From Poronia punctata (Eukaryota; Ascomycota; Sordariomycetes; Xylariales; Xylariaceae): 64,000 nucleotides of DNA. The notes beneath the pieces were generated by a model that worked only from the letters and a program-made list of their open reading frames with translations, made no database searches and was not told the origin of the DNA. Below, piece by piece: positions 24,131-34,592 of this stretch. The stretch covers positions 1 to 64,000 of the forward strand of contig MU401498.1 in assembly GCA_022579005.1 (NCBI GenBank), given 5' to 3'. The position numbers and the translations under genes are program-made. Each line of letters begins with the position of its first letter. The stretch's first letter is position 1.

Positions 24131-25540
24131 TTACCGCCAAGTATTATTCCAACCCGCTTGTTCGATAATAAAGGCAATGGCAAGTTCCGAGAACCTAGCC
24201 ATGTGCTGCAGAAGTCCAATGATATTAGCATATTTTGCCCTGTTGTCCTGGTGAATAAGGGGTAATATCAAGCAGATACGACTTACATCAAATGAAAAGT
24301 AGCCGTATTCATCGTCAACATCCATCGTGTCTTTGACCGTATGCACGTAGGGGTCAAAGTCACCCGGGAAACCACCGGTAGACAGCGGATTTCCTTCCGA
24401 CGCAAATGCGGACGGGAATCCGTTCTGCGTAAACGACATGTAATCCGACCCGGCACCGGCGGGAAGACTGTACACGGCCGAAGGCAGCGGTATGTATTCC
24501 CTGCTCAGCGAAAGCACCCACGAAGTAAGCGCATCGTCTGCTTCAGTCTTGATGAGACCGATCGACTCCGACGTGGTATTGCGCGCGATATATCCCGTCA
24601 TGTCAAACTCGAGCATGGCACCAATGTTCGCGCCCTGTTGTCTCTTGTCGCGCGCAATCGCCTGACTGCCGAGTAATCCTCCTTCTTCGGCAGCATACCA
24701 GTGGAACTCGACTGGGCCGTTCGCCGGGACGTAGCCGGATTGGGCGAGGACGCGGAAAGCTTCGAGGATGCTGACCGTGCCAGAACCGTCGTCGTCGGCG
24801 CCGGGAGCGGGGAGGAGTGGGAATAAATAATTGGCCGAGTCCTGATGGGCGCCGATGATGGTCAAGGGGAGAGAACTGTTGCGCACCTTTGGCTCGAATC
24901 GGGCAATGATGGACGGCTGGCGGAAGGGATGGGTGAAGTATTCGAGCGAGATATGCGAGTGGAACGGGGCCGCCCTGATGATGTCGGCAACGTGGTCGTG
25001 GAGCCATTGGGCGCTTTGCTCGCCGTATACATCGTTATAGTAACGGTTGTAATACCCGCTAAAGTGTCCCAACACGTCACGCATTCGTTCGGTCGAGATG
25101 AATCGGAAAAGCGGCTTGACGAGCGAGTGATGTCTTAGTTTGGGTAAATGCGCCCGGCCTGCCCATGTAGTCGCGACTTCGTCTTGGTAATCCGTCATGT
25201 CCTTGAACTTTTGGCCTTTTCGGCGCAGGCGCATCTTGTCACCCTCGGTCATCCATTTTGCTTTGTCATCCCCTTGAACGTGGAGGAGACGCGGCTGGGC
25301 AAGCTCGTCGGTAAGTTCTGGTCGGAGAGACACGAGCGCATCGACAGGATCGGCGTAAGTCTCGAGGGCGCTCAGAATGGCATTGTCGACAGTGTGTTTT
25401 CCCGTGGTGGGGATGAAAGAGGCTGGCTTCGAGGCTTCCTTTGTGGCGCCGAGTACTACTTGATTGTCTGCATCACCTAGCGATGCGGAAACTTGCGAAA
25501 CCGACAAGCCCAGAAGCAAAAGCTTAAACATGACGGGCAA
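24131..25540 (-). CDS. lap1: Secreted M28 leucine aminopeptidase (LAP1-type)
   Basis: Secreted zinc exopeptidase of 442 residues. Exons are 24287-25540 and 24131-24205; the 81-nt intron is in frame, so an unspliced reading gives a false 469-residue product. A signal peptide (about 1-19) precedes a propeptide-like region to about 135. Metal and catalytic residues of family M28 are visible: H232 in GAHQDS, the bridging Asp in GADDDGSG (247-254), the AEEGG glutamates (284-288), D313 in FDMTGY, and H400 in YVHTVKD. N-glycosylation sequons occur at N221 and N321. The protein appears cysteine-free: the CGYACSDH-type segment of classical LAP1 is replaced by LPAGAGSDYMSF, so the conserved disulfide is absent. 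It would release N-terminal residues from peptides outside the cell. It is not a methionine aminopeptidase, so it is not a fumagillin-type self-resistance gene. Confidence 0.93.
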   Translation of the reverse strand: MPVMFKLLLLGLSVSQVSASLGDADNQVVLGATKEASKPASFIPTTGKHTVDNAILSALETYADPVDALVSLRPELTDELAQPRLLHVQGDDKAKWMTEGDKMRLRRKGQKFKDMTDYQDEVATTWAGRAHLPKLRHHSLVKPLFRFISTERMRDVLGHFSGYYNRYYNDVYGEQSAQWLHDHVADIIRAAPFHSHISLEYFTHPFRQPSIIARFEPKVRNSSLPLTIIGAHQDSANYLFPLLPAPGADDDGSGTVSILEAFRVLAQSGYVPANGPVEFHWYAAEEGGLLGSQAIARDKRQQGANIGAMLEFDMTGYIARNTTSESIGLIKTEADDALTSWVLSLSREYIPLPSAVYSLPAGAGSDYMSFTQNGFPSAFASEGNPLSTGGFPGDFDPYVHTVKDTMDVDDEYGYFSFDVSRICLILPLIHQDNRAKYANIIGLLQHMARFSELAIAFIIEQAGWNNTWR

Positions 25541-28109
25541 GCGGTGTACCTCGGATACAGATAATTAGTTCGTTATATAATTACACCTTGGGCTGGGTTA
25601 TTACTGGTCTAAATAACAGACGTGATGCTTGTCTAGGTAGGTACGTTGGCCCTGGTTGGCACCGTCAGCAAACGGTCACACGGGAAGGTGTGGATTCATT
25701 ATCTACTCGTAAGCGATCTAGCATACGGGTAATAGTGGGGGGATTTATAAGCCCCACACTAGAGAACCGCCTTGCTAAAGTTATGGTATGAAGTTCATCA
25801 TTGACATAAATTATTTGTTGATGATGTCAACAATCGGCCCTGAATTTGTGAAATGTGCTGGTCGCCTTGAAAATACTTGACAAAGGTATTTAGTCGGTTC
25901 TTTCAATCCCCCCGGAACCTCAATGTCTAATACCTCAGGATGATAGAGGGTAGGTCAGACCGTCAGACGGCTGCTGAATCTCTTTGATAAAGGGGCGAAT
26001 ACAAGTAAACAGCGACGCAGTTTGATTATCACATAACGGTATTGGCCTTGTTCTATAGGTGCCAATGGTAGTGAATTCTTTGGAAAGATGCACAAATCAT
26101 TTGTATGGTTCTTATAGTGCGCAGAAGAATGGATCAATGAAGCTACCTTCTGGCATTGCTGTGATAGCAGGTGATAAATACAAGGTACAAGCCATTACCA
26201 GGCAGGCTAGGACCCTAGGTACACTGCGGCTTCATCCACGACCCTATGAAACTCCTTGGTAAAAGTGTAGGCTTGTGAATGGGCCGTAGGAATCTTAAAT
26301 CCGAACAAGGATGATGAACCTAAACACAAGAATCACAGATTAGAAAACTCACTGCTAGGTTATCCATTACTGGCTGGACCCAAGGTGTGTGAAGGTGTCT
26401 GTTATGGAAAAGCTGTGGAGCTACTACGTGTACAGGTTTGGGTGCCTGGGCGTGTGTGGTTGTTTTCATTGACAGCAGCAGCCACCGACCCCTTACACGT
26501 AACTTTACCCCTATTTGGGGATGTATATCTTTTAGTCCGGCTTGAGTCCACAGATACCTCTGTAGCCGTACCCTATTGATCAACAATAGGCCTCCTGTCT
26601 CTACGAGAGAAATTCCCCTTTCAGCTGCAGGAACGAGACCATGGCCACTACATGTGTGTACTGTTAACCTAGGCGTGCTAAAGGGGTGACTACAGCATAT
26701 ATGTATGTGTAGGTTAGTAGGCATGGCAATGTTTTGAGTCTCTGACCTTAAGTGGAGCTTCAATGAGACTGTCATGCTGTAGTCTCAATGTCGTCTACAA
26801 CTGGCTCACAGGTGCTATTGATGACATGAATTGTATTATGTACACACACCCGAGTCAACCCTAAGCAGCTTCTCGACGTCAGACTATCTGGGTGGCCCAT
26901 GGTACTAAATGTGTTGTTGCCATTGTGGCCTTAACTGTTTGGCCTCAATGAGACTGTTCTGTTACAGTTCCATTTAGCATTGTAATCTTGACCAAGGGCT
27001 TGCTGTTTACACATGTGTATATATACCCTCGATTCCAGGCAGCGCCTTAAGAGGGCTCGGTATCTACAGACAGAGTGCTGTTATGGCTTCGGTATGGTTT
27101 CATAGAGACTGTTTGATAATATTTCCTTGTTCAATCCCATAGGGTAATACTGACACTGTCAGGTGACTGCAGGTTTATGTATGGTATTGCCACAGTTTGT
27201 ATATAGTTTGATGGCGGCTGTGTAGGCATCATTCCTCCTAATAACTACCTTCCATAGGATGTGGTCCTATGGAAATATATCCCCGTCGACACTAGAGAAT
27301 AGTGTACAATTCTGGATATAGGGTCATACCAACATTCAATGCCTTTATGATGACAGCATTGTAATGCCGTCTACCTTGACCCATGTTACTAGTGTAGTAA
27401 GCTTCCTATTGACCATTGATGTAAAGGGGGTATGTGTTCGTCGACGCCAGCCAAGAGTACCCGGAACCGGAGCCTCCAATGGGCAATGGGTGTCGTCGAC
27501 ATGTTCTCTAGTGGGTTGAATGACACTGTAGCGAAACAGCCCCTTTCAACGAAAATTTTTATCAATGTGCAAGTCCTGCTTACCATTGGTGTCGTCTCTC
27601 GTAATTGGTGAGAAATATTACTTGCTGTCGGTATGGAACCAATGGTAATGGTCAGGAACTCCGTGACTGCCTTCTTCGATCATTGTGTAGTTCCCATACC
27701 CCTATTTCCCAACCACCATCACCATTGACAACTCAATGACTTACACACTACATGACTGTTCGGGATCCACTATCGTACAGATGTATGAACATATGCCTAC
27801 TTTCTCTAGCAATAGAACACCATTGATCATAACAGTTGGGCTGTTTAGTACATACCGTATGCCGTCCCCCCCTGCTGTGGCCATAGTAACGAAATTCGTC
27901 TATAAATTCAGGCCTTTCCCTCGACCCAATTCTCTCTTCCTTCTCCTTTTTCTCCCAACTCACTACTGAGACCACCACCCTTCGACAATTATACAAACTC
28001 TAACATACCTTGCCCATACCCTTATCAGAGCTATTAACCTCGCTCTCATACTTACTACCATCCATACTCCACCTTCTTAATCTTTAACCAACACAACAAT
28101 ACCGACAAA
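25541..28109. other. Intergenic, no gene seen; possible old repeat debris
   Basis: About 2.6 kb without a supportable gene. Between about 26300 and 27700 the sequence contains recurring short words, including the exact 13-mer TCAATGAGACTGT at 26760-26772 and 26945-26957, but no terminal repeats and no transposase or RT frame. The final 300 bp (C/T-rich, ending AACACAACAATACCGACAAA) looks like promoter and 5' UTR of the HMG-box gene. Confidence 0.5.
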
Positions 28110-29734
28110 ATGGCCGCCAACGGTTCTCAAGTCCCCGGCAATGCCGCCAATATTCCCGCCAACGCCGCCAACATTCCCGCCCTCGTCCAAAATGCAATGG
28201 ACCAGTGGCCCACCTATGGGGTCCAACTGGACAGTACCTCAAGGGTAATCCGAATGACAGCGGAATGCTTCCATTCTCTCGGCGCTATCGGACAAGGCGT
28301 CTTCATTGGGAATTGCAGGTAAGTTTTGACTCTCACCTCTTAGACCCAGGTCCCCTTTCCCCCTTCTGACATGAAGAAAATCAACAGGGAGGCAATCAAC
28401 GAGCCTGCCGAATTCATGTTGGACGGCACCGACCACGGCCGAATCTTTCTCACCAGTGAGAACCTGATGAAGCAGCACAAGCCGTGCCGCGTCGAGGCGG
28501 TTGTAGGCCAACCTCTCCGAGTCGTCCAACCCGAGGCCGGACGCTCTGAACCTCCTGTTCCGGCTTAGAGGGCCGGCAACAATGGTGAAGAGGCGCCCGC
28601 CCGACGGAGCGACGAGGATGAAAACGGCGAAAAGATAAAGAAAACTAGGAACAAATTTATGCTCTTCCGAGCCGATGGAGCGCCAGCATTGAGAGCGGCG
28701 ACCCCTGGCATTACCAATGGGGAGATTTGTAAGTCTTCTTCCCCCTTTTTGTCCATAACCCTTTTTCTACGCGATGACCATACTAATACATTCCGGAACC
28801 AACAGCCAATATCATGGGAGAACGATGGAGGGCACTGACCGCGGAGCAACAACGTCCTTGGGTAGAGCTGGCCGACCGACTAAAGGCGGAGCACAAAGCC
28901 AAGTACCCACATTACAAGTGCCGCCCCAACCAAAATAGAAAGGGGAAAGCCGCCACAGAGGCGAGCAGCGCTGCCTCGGAGACGAGCAGCGTTGCCTCGG
29001 AGGCCGGCAGTGCCGCTCCAAAGAAGGGCAGGGGCGCCGCAAAGAAAAGCGGCGTCACCAAGAGAAAGACAAAGGCAAGCAAGGCGACGACGGCGGCCAC
29101 ACAAGCGCGAGTCCAGAACGCGCTAGAGAGAACCGCGCCGGCAAATCTCAACATCGTGCAGCCAGCACGCGCGGCAACAGTCAGCCCGGCCCCACAACAA
29201 GCACCTTCGCCCGCCCAACTCGATGTCCCGATGCAAGAAGCCGCGCCCATAAATCCCGAAGGCTTCCAAGTTCCTCTTAGCCCCGAGAACTTGATGCAGG
29301 AACAGCCAGTTCCGCCCCCCGCCCCCGCCGGTCTCCATCTCGACCAATTCTACGGGCAGCAAGTCCAACCTCATGCTGCCCATCCCTCGGTTGCTCCTCA
29401 GCAACAAATCCCGGCCAACCCACCTGCCCAACCAGAACAGCTTGGCCCAATGCGCGAAGAGGACATCTTCGACTTTGATATGAATGGCGCCGAAGCAGAC
29501 CCTAACGCGCCTTCACCAAGCATAGTCTTCCAGGGACTTGTTTTCCCTGCACAAGCAGACCACCGGGTTGTCGACCCTCAAGTCCTCAACCAACAAGAGG
29601 CCAATCACGTCGCTGCCAGCGAGGGCAGTGACTACGAGGATGACGACTCGGAGGGCAGTTACGCCGACTGCGACTACACTGAAGACAACGATGTAGTTCT
29701 GGAAGGGTACGAGGGCCAGAATGCACCTCAATAG
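28110..29734 (+). CDS. MATA-type HMG-box DNA-binding protein
   Basis: Nuclear HMG-box protein of 470 residues. Preferred exons are 28110-28318, 28388-28502, 28569-28728 and 28806-29734. The box (about 133-203) runs from TRNKFMLFRADGAP through PGITNGEIS and GERWRALTAEQQRPW to YPHYKCRP, the pattern of MAT1-2-1-class HMG boxes. The 77-nt intron splits the Ser162 codon directly after GEI, the conserved intron position of that class. After the box come an Ala/Ser/Lys-rich basic stretch (likely nuclear localisation), a Pro/Gln-rich middle and an acidic tail, as in a transcriptional activator. The intron 28503-28568 is less certain: it removes an in-frame TAG with donor GTAGGC and acceptor CTTAG. 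Neighbours are not apn2 or sla2, so this is not the standard MAT locus; it is probably one of the non-MAT MATA-box regulators. Confidence 0.85.
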
Positions 29735-31833
29735 CAGCCCCCAAGCCTCTAAGGACAGATCGCCGACCTCCCCATTATAAAGCGAAAAGGACGCTTACAC
29801 CATTAACCCTCTTACCCCTCATGACAATAATACTGTCAGCTGAGCGAAAAGGACGCTCACACATATACTACGGGAAAGGGAATGGGAAAGACAAAAAGGG
29901 AATTGGACAGGCTTGGTGAATGGACGGACTGGATGGAATTGGACTGGGACTTGGGAAATGGACAGGATAGAGAGAGACATGGACTTTGATTGTTTGTACG
30001 AGGGAAACTGCTGGCGCTCTTTTGATGATACCCCTTTGTTTTTGTCTTTTCTGTTATTTTGTACTGGCGCAGGGAAGGGAGACTCAATTGTGAAGAGTTG
30101 CATGCCTTTCTAGTCAGTCAGTGTCATGTTTTGGAAGGAAAATATAACTCCTTCTTCTTGACTTTGAGGTCTTTGATGAGATAGACCTCTTTAGTCTACT
30201 ATGCTACAGAATTGACACCAACGCTTTTGCCAAACCACTGCACCCCGACCTACTTGATTGACTGAATTGTGAATAGGGCCTTCTTACATGATAGTGCAAT
30301 GTTGAATTCTTTGATGCGATGTAGAAGTGAGGTTATGTTAAGGTTTCGAACTATCTTTTGTTTGCTGTTGTACATGTGCAAGGCAATCAAAGATTTGAGA
30401 TCTTTTTGAGTAACCAGAACACGTGCATTTGTCTACGTCGTAGTAACATAACCGAGAACTCATCTGATACAAAGAGTCCACGCTAGGGTAGGGAGTTTAT
30501 TGGTATTTACCGTGAAAGGACTGACAGGATAAGGTCTGTCTAGCATAAACCTCTTACTTGGTGCCAGGCAAGTGCTTCAAAAACGAAGCTCTCTCCTCTC
30601 CAGGAAAGATATAATTCTTACTCAGATGATTGAGCTGCCTGTTGCATATTTTTGAAAGGGTGTGCTCAAAGTCAAAATTGGTGTGCAGATGCTGCCGCTA
30701 GGCTAAAAAGGGATATGTCGCGCGTAGCGCGTGACCGCGTCGTGCATCCCTGCCGGCACCTTTTTTGGATCTTCTCAAATCTGACAATTTGCGCATCCTT
30801 GGTAAAACCACAATGAATGATGACCCCGGAGACCTATGAACGCTTAGATAGGTAAGTTACGTGTCTAACCTAAATGCCCAGGCGCTGGGAGTACATCAGC
30901 TCTAATCAGCAACAAAGTGCTGAAATTTCCAGTTCGTAGTCGGTAAGAATACCCAGGTAAAGTATCTGAAACTTCTTGTGATAGGAAGGCACCTACCACC
31001 AGCAGTTACTGCCTTATCAGCTACATGAACAATTTGCAGACTCGTCTATTCCATCTCGATACAAAGCTCGCAGCGCGCGGACTCTTTCTATCTACTGTAT
31101 TTGAAGCATTCGGATCAAATCCCACTGTGGCAAATGCATATTGCCCTGGCTGCCGGTTCAGTCGTCATCCTTGGACCTCAAGTTCTAGACGGTCTGCCTG
31201 AGGACGTCAACCTTATATACAGGGCTTCTGGCACTTGGGCTCTGAATAAATTGTTGAGCTCAATTGAAACGATGTACGAGACGGCTCTGTATCAATCAGA
31301 TGGGAGCCGCACCACATTGGGTCTTCATTATCCGCTAACCTAGATACCACCCGCAAAGTAGGAGCACACCAAACATCTTCAACCCGGGCGAAACTTCAGA
31401 TTGTCCCAACACGACCACTAAACCTGTTTCCCTTGCTCGTAACCTAACAAGCAACCGTCCGCAACACCAGATATCGACCCATTGCCCAAACGCCAGGGTA
31501 TCGTATAGAATGGAAGCTGAAAAGAAAAAGAAAGGAGACCGCCATCCCGACATGGCTATCCCAAAGTCGTTCCCTGCCTCGAATTTGCTGCTGGCCTGTG
31601 GACTTGGGCAAAATGGGGCCCAAGAGTCCGCCATACCACTATCCCTTTTGCCTTGCCAAATAACCAGCTCCGACCTAGACCAGCCGAAGGGAAAGCCACA
31701 GAACGAACAGCTCGTCGCCTCATCAAAGCAAGTCTGGATCAAACGGGGTAGTCGAACAGGCAAGACAATATCAAGTATCTACAAAACAAGGGTTGTCTTA
31801 TTGAGGAACAACTAAGCGCCCAATGTGAACCGT
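29735..31833. other. Intergenic, no gene seen
   Basis: About 2.1 kb between convergent genes. The HMG gene's 3' region carries a duplicated 20-bp element (29781-29800 and 29843-29862). An 80-codon ORF at 31101-31343 and a 142-codon ORF at 31335-31763 lack recognisable domains or splice context, and I do not call them. Confidence 0.55.
29781..29862. repeat. Duplicated 20-bp element downstream of HMG-box gene
   Basis: AGCGAAAAGGACGCT occurs exactly at 29781-29795 and 29843-29857, with similarity extending to about 20 bp (TTACAC versus TCACAC). Copies are 62 bp apart and lie 47-123 bp past the stop codon, so probably in the 3' UTR. Confidence 0.8.
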
Positions 31834-32376
31834 TCAACTCCACCCGCGACCACCGTAGTACGAACGCCGAGTGGCATTGTTGGAGGTATACTGCCTAGGG
31901 CGAGGCGTTGCAACATAGGTAGGCACGACAGGCGGTGGTATTGACTTGGGGAACGGCGGCCAATAACTGCGCTGCGGCTGTTGCACCTGCCTTACCTCGT
32001 CGTAGGTGTAAATGATGTCGTCCTCCTCTTCGTACTCGTACCGGTACGCCAGTCTGCGCCGGCGCGCAACAACGCACATCCATATGATAAGTCCCAACAC
32101 AACCGTGCCCAAGATAGACCCGATGATGATACCGATATCTCTCGACGTCGGCACGTCGGAGCCTTGTGAGCCACTTGTTGGCGGCTGAGGTGGCGGTACA
32201 GCGGTCGGGTCTCCTGGTCCGAGGGTGACAAGCGCGGTGGTTGTATAATCTGCGTATGTGATAGTCTGGGTTATGACCTGACGAGCATACACGGCCTTGT
32301 GCGTTGCTGTTTGTATTTGTATTTGCGTCAACGTGATACTCGAAGCAAACATGGGCGTAGGTATCGAGCTAGCCAT
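31834..32376 (-). CDS. Single-pass membrane protein, Ser/Thr/Pro-rich ectodomain
   Basis: Uncharacterised 180-residue protein in one exon. The first 75 residues are Thr/Ser/Pro/Gln-rich, and one strongly hydrophobic helix (about 82-104) follows. The stop-transfer sequence ARRRR comes next, then an acidic-tyrosine cytoplasmic segment (YRYEYEEEDD) and a Pro/Tyr/Arg-rich tail. No cleavable signal peptide is obvious, so a reverse signal-anchor topology with the N-terminus outside is likely. The layout resembles small fungal cell-surface proteins with a Mid2-like architecture (Ser/Thr-rich exterior, one helix, short tail), but I see no cysteine or domain signature that assigns it. It is convergent with the HMG-box gene. 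Confidence 0.72.
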   Translation of the reverse strand: MASSIPTPMFASSITLTQIQIQTATHKAVYARQVITQTITYADYTTTALVTLGPGDPTAVPPPQPPTSGSQGSDVPTSRDIGIIIGSILGTVVLGLIIWMCVVARRRRLAYRYEYEEEDDIIYTYDEVRQVQQPQRSYWPPFPKSIPPPVVPTYVATPRPRQYTSNNATRRSYYGGRGWS

Positions 32377-33720
32377 TTTCTAAGATGAGAGGCTCTTGAA
32401 CCGCCTCGGTGGGCGTTACAATATGGGGTCTGTACTCAAATCACAGATCCGCAAAAAGCATCGTCTTCAACTGCAACCTGGCGGGCGGGTGTACTCAGAC
32501 ATTTATTCACCAACTAAAACCAACGCATCCGACATATTGCGCCCACTTTATCAATCTTGGTATCAGATAGCGCAACGCAGTTCCCGCGTCCGCACCTCTG
32601 GTATTCTAGGAGATAGGGCAGATTGAATAGTCTCGCTGCCTTGGGTATCCACACGCATTCCTCCCACCTACGTCTGTTTTGCAGCACGCGGCCTAGGCGG
32701 GAATGTCATATGACACACCAGGCCGAGAACATGCGACTGAGCTTAGAGGGACGGTTGTATGTGTCGAGTGCCACATGATTGGCCAAAATGGGAGTTGTGA
32801 CAGCTTCGCCAGGCAATATAACAGGCACTTGAGCACCTAGTTGGGGGTGCAGCACAACACCTATCTTCGACATGTGGCACAGCCTTTGACCGCTAATGCA
32901 GGAATTATGCACCTCGTCATGAAGATGAAAATCCAACGGCCCCCAAATCTTTATTTTCTCCTCTTCCCATTTGTCCCGTCGAACCTTTTGGGTACCATTC
33001 GACAAAATCGACAGCAAGGAAACCGACAGGGGAAATTGAGAAATGCCGACTTATCTCGGCAGGTACTACATGGTATATATGGTCGGTAATGCAGGTAAGT
33101 ACAGTACAGACATTCTGCCACTTTTGATAGATATAACTGTGATTCGAATAGCTGATGCGACCAGTTGATCTTTCAACAAAGCTTGGATTTTGGTGGCGCA
33201 GTAAGTACAAACATCCCGCTTTCTCCAAGTCTGCCTAGGTGGGAGGTCGAAAAGAATCCGCAAAACAAGACCCCGGCGATCTTTGCCAAGCAATAGGCTA
33301 CCTACCCCAACCCACTGTTTGGTCTCTTCCCCGCTCATTCCCGCTGACTCTTATTTGGTGCTGGTACCGCGGCATACAGAAGCTAAGAAAACTTGGATGC
33401 AATTAATACCTAACAACGCAAACCGTGTCGACAATAAATCACCGCCACGTAGGTGGCCAGGAAGTCCGGGTAGATGAGATTCGCGCTGCTGCCTAGTCCA
33501 ATGCACTCTAGAGAATATCAGAATCCTCGAAATCCGGTTACCAAGCGCAGAAAATAAGCAGGTCCGTATCTACTAGATACTACACGTAGGTACCTAGGCT
33601 GACCTCAGCAAAGGCCCAGCCCTACGAGTACAGGTTTCCCGTTCTTGGCGGTGGCCGTGACAAGAGCTAAAAGAGTGTCCAGGTGCCCTGCACGCTATTC
33701 AACTCGAAACAGGATACAGT
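32377..33720. other. Intergenic, no gene seen
   Basis: About 1.3 kb upstream of the single-pass protein gene. Short overlapping ORFs on both strands (for example 32706-33017 and 33066-33338) have no recognisable content. One near-copy of the palindrome (TACCTAGGCT) is at 33591-33600. Confidence 0.55.
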
Positions 33721-34592
33721 CTAGTATTGGTCGAATATACCGCAGTGTGCCAACTCGTGGTTTTCCGGTTGTATATGGAAGATGAGATGGCTCGACCCCC
33801 CCCAGTAACCAGGATGAAAGAGACACCAGACCACGATGGCCCCCAAAGGCTGCACACATGAACTTGTGCTACCGTAGGCCGGGCCACTTTCGAAAAGCGA
33901 GGGGTTAAGCTGTCTGTCAGGGCCTTTATCAGCTGCCGCGTAACCAATAATCCAATTATCACCACCTCCCATACCTAGACACGAGTCGAGGGACAACTGG
34001 ATAGACTCTACTTCTTTGATATAGTATTATAGGCCCCAGGGAATGTTCTCATCCTCTATCAATTTTAAGCAGGCGATCGGCCAGTGCCGGAACCCCTGTA
34101 GCACGACATCGGCAACTCGCTTCTTGGAGATATGGTCGGCCACGATGTAGAATCGTTCCGTGCCGGCTTCAAGTGTCGTCATGGCGTACAAGCATGCATC
34201 AGTGACAATCGCCCACATCTGCCGATGTGGGAAAAAAAGCCGGGTGTGATCGGCTCCAGGCCATATCTCTCTTCCCTCACATCATGCCCGGATGGGGAGA
34301 TTCGAGTTGTCGATGGTTTCGACGCTAGCTATCTTCCTCTGCACGAGCCCGAATGGGTATGCAGGGTGTGTCACGGCAATGTCGAACTCGGACTGTTGAT
34401 AAGAAAGGTCCCGCTTGTCTTTTCGAAAAGACGTGGGGCAAGACCAAATGTTGGGAAGCAAAAGACATCTAGCTTATGGTAGAGGTAAGTTGGAAAACAA
34501 GAGTGTGCCCAGTACGACCGGCCCCCTTTCTTGTCGTGTTTATCCGACTTTTCGATATAGCCGCAGAGGATGATGCGTGGAAGTGACAACAC
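33721..34592 (-). pseudogene. Possible decayed coding region, unknown family
   Basis: On the minus strand several adjacent frames look protein-like but are interrupted. One frame from 34218 reads 63 codons with ordinary composition, stops at TAA (34027-34029), then continues open in the same frame to TAG at 33721. Just upstream a different frame is open (34371-34592), and a third continues past its stop. This is what a gene broken by stops and frameshifts would show; it could also be chance or an intron-bearing gene I failed to join. I recognise no family and assign no function. Confidence 0.3.

Noticed and set aside
24131..25540. Idea that the aminopeptidase is a fumagillin-like self-resistance gene for the UbiA locus
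   Set aside because: Fumagillin resistance uses a type 2 methionine aminopeptidase (M24). This is a secreted M28 enzyme.
26300..27700. Possible transposon relic in the spacer before the HMG gene
   Set aside because: Only short recurring words were found; no terminal repeats, target duplications or transposase/RT frame could be identified.
28110..29734. Idea that this is the mating-type locus itself
   Set aside because: No apn2, sla2, alpha-box or other MAT-linked gene is nearby, and the protein is longer than usual MAT1-2-1.
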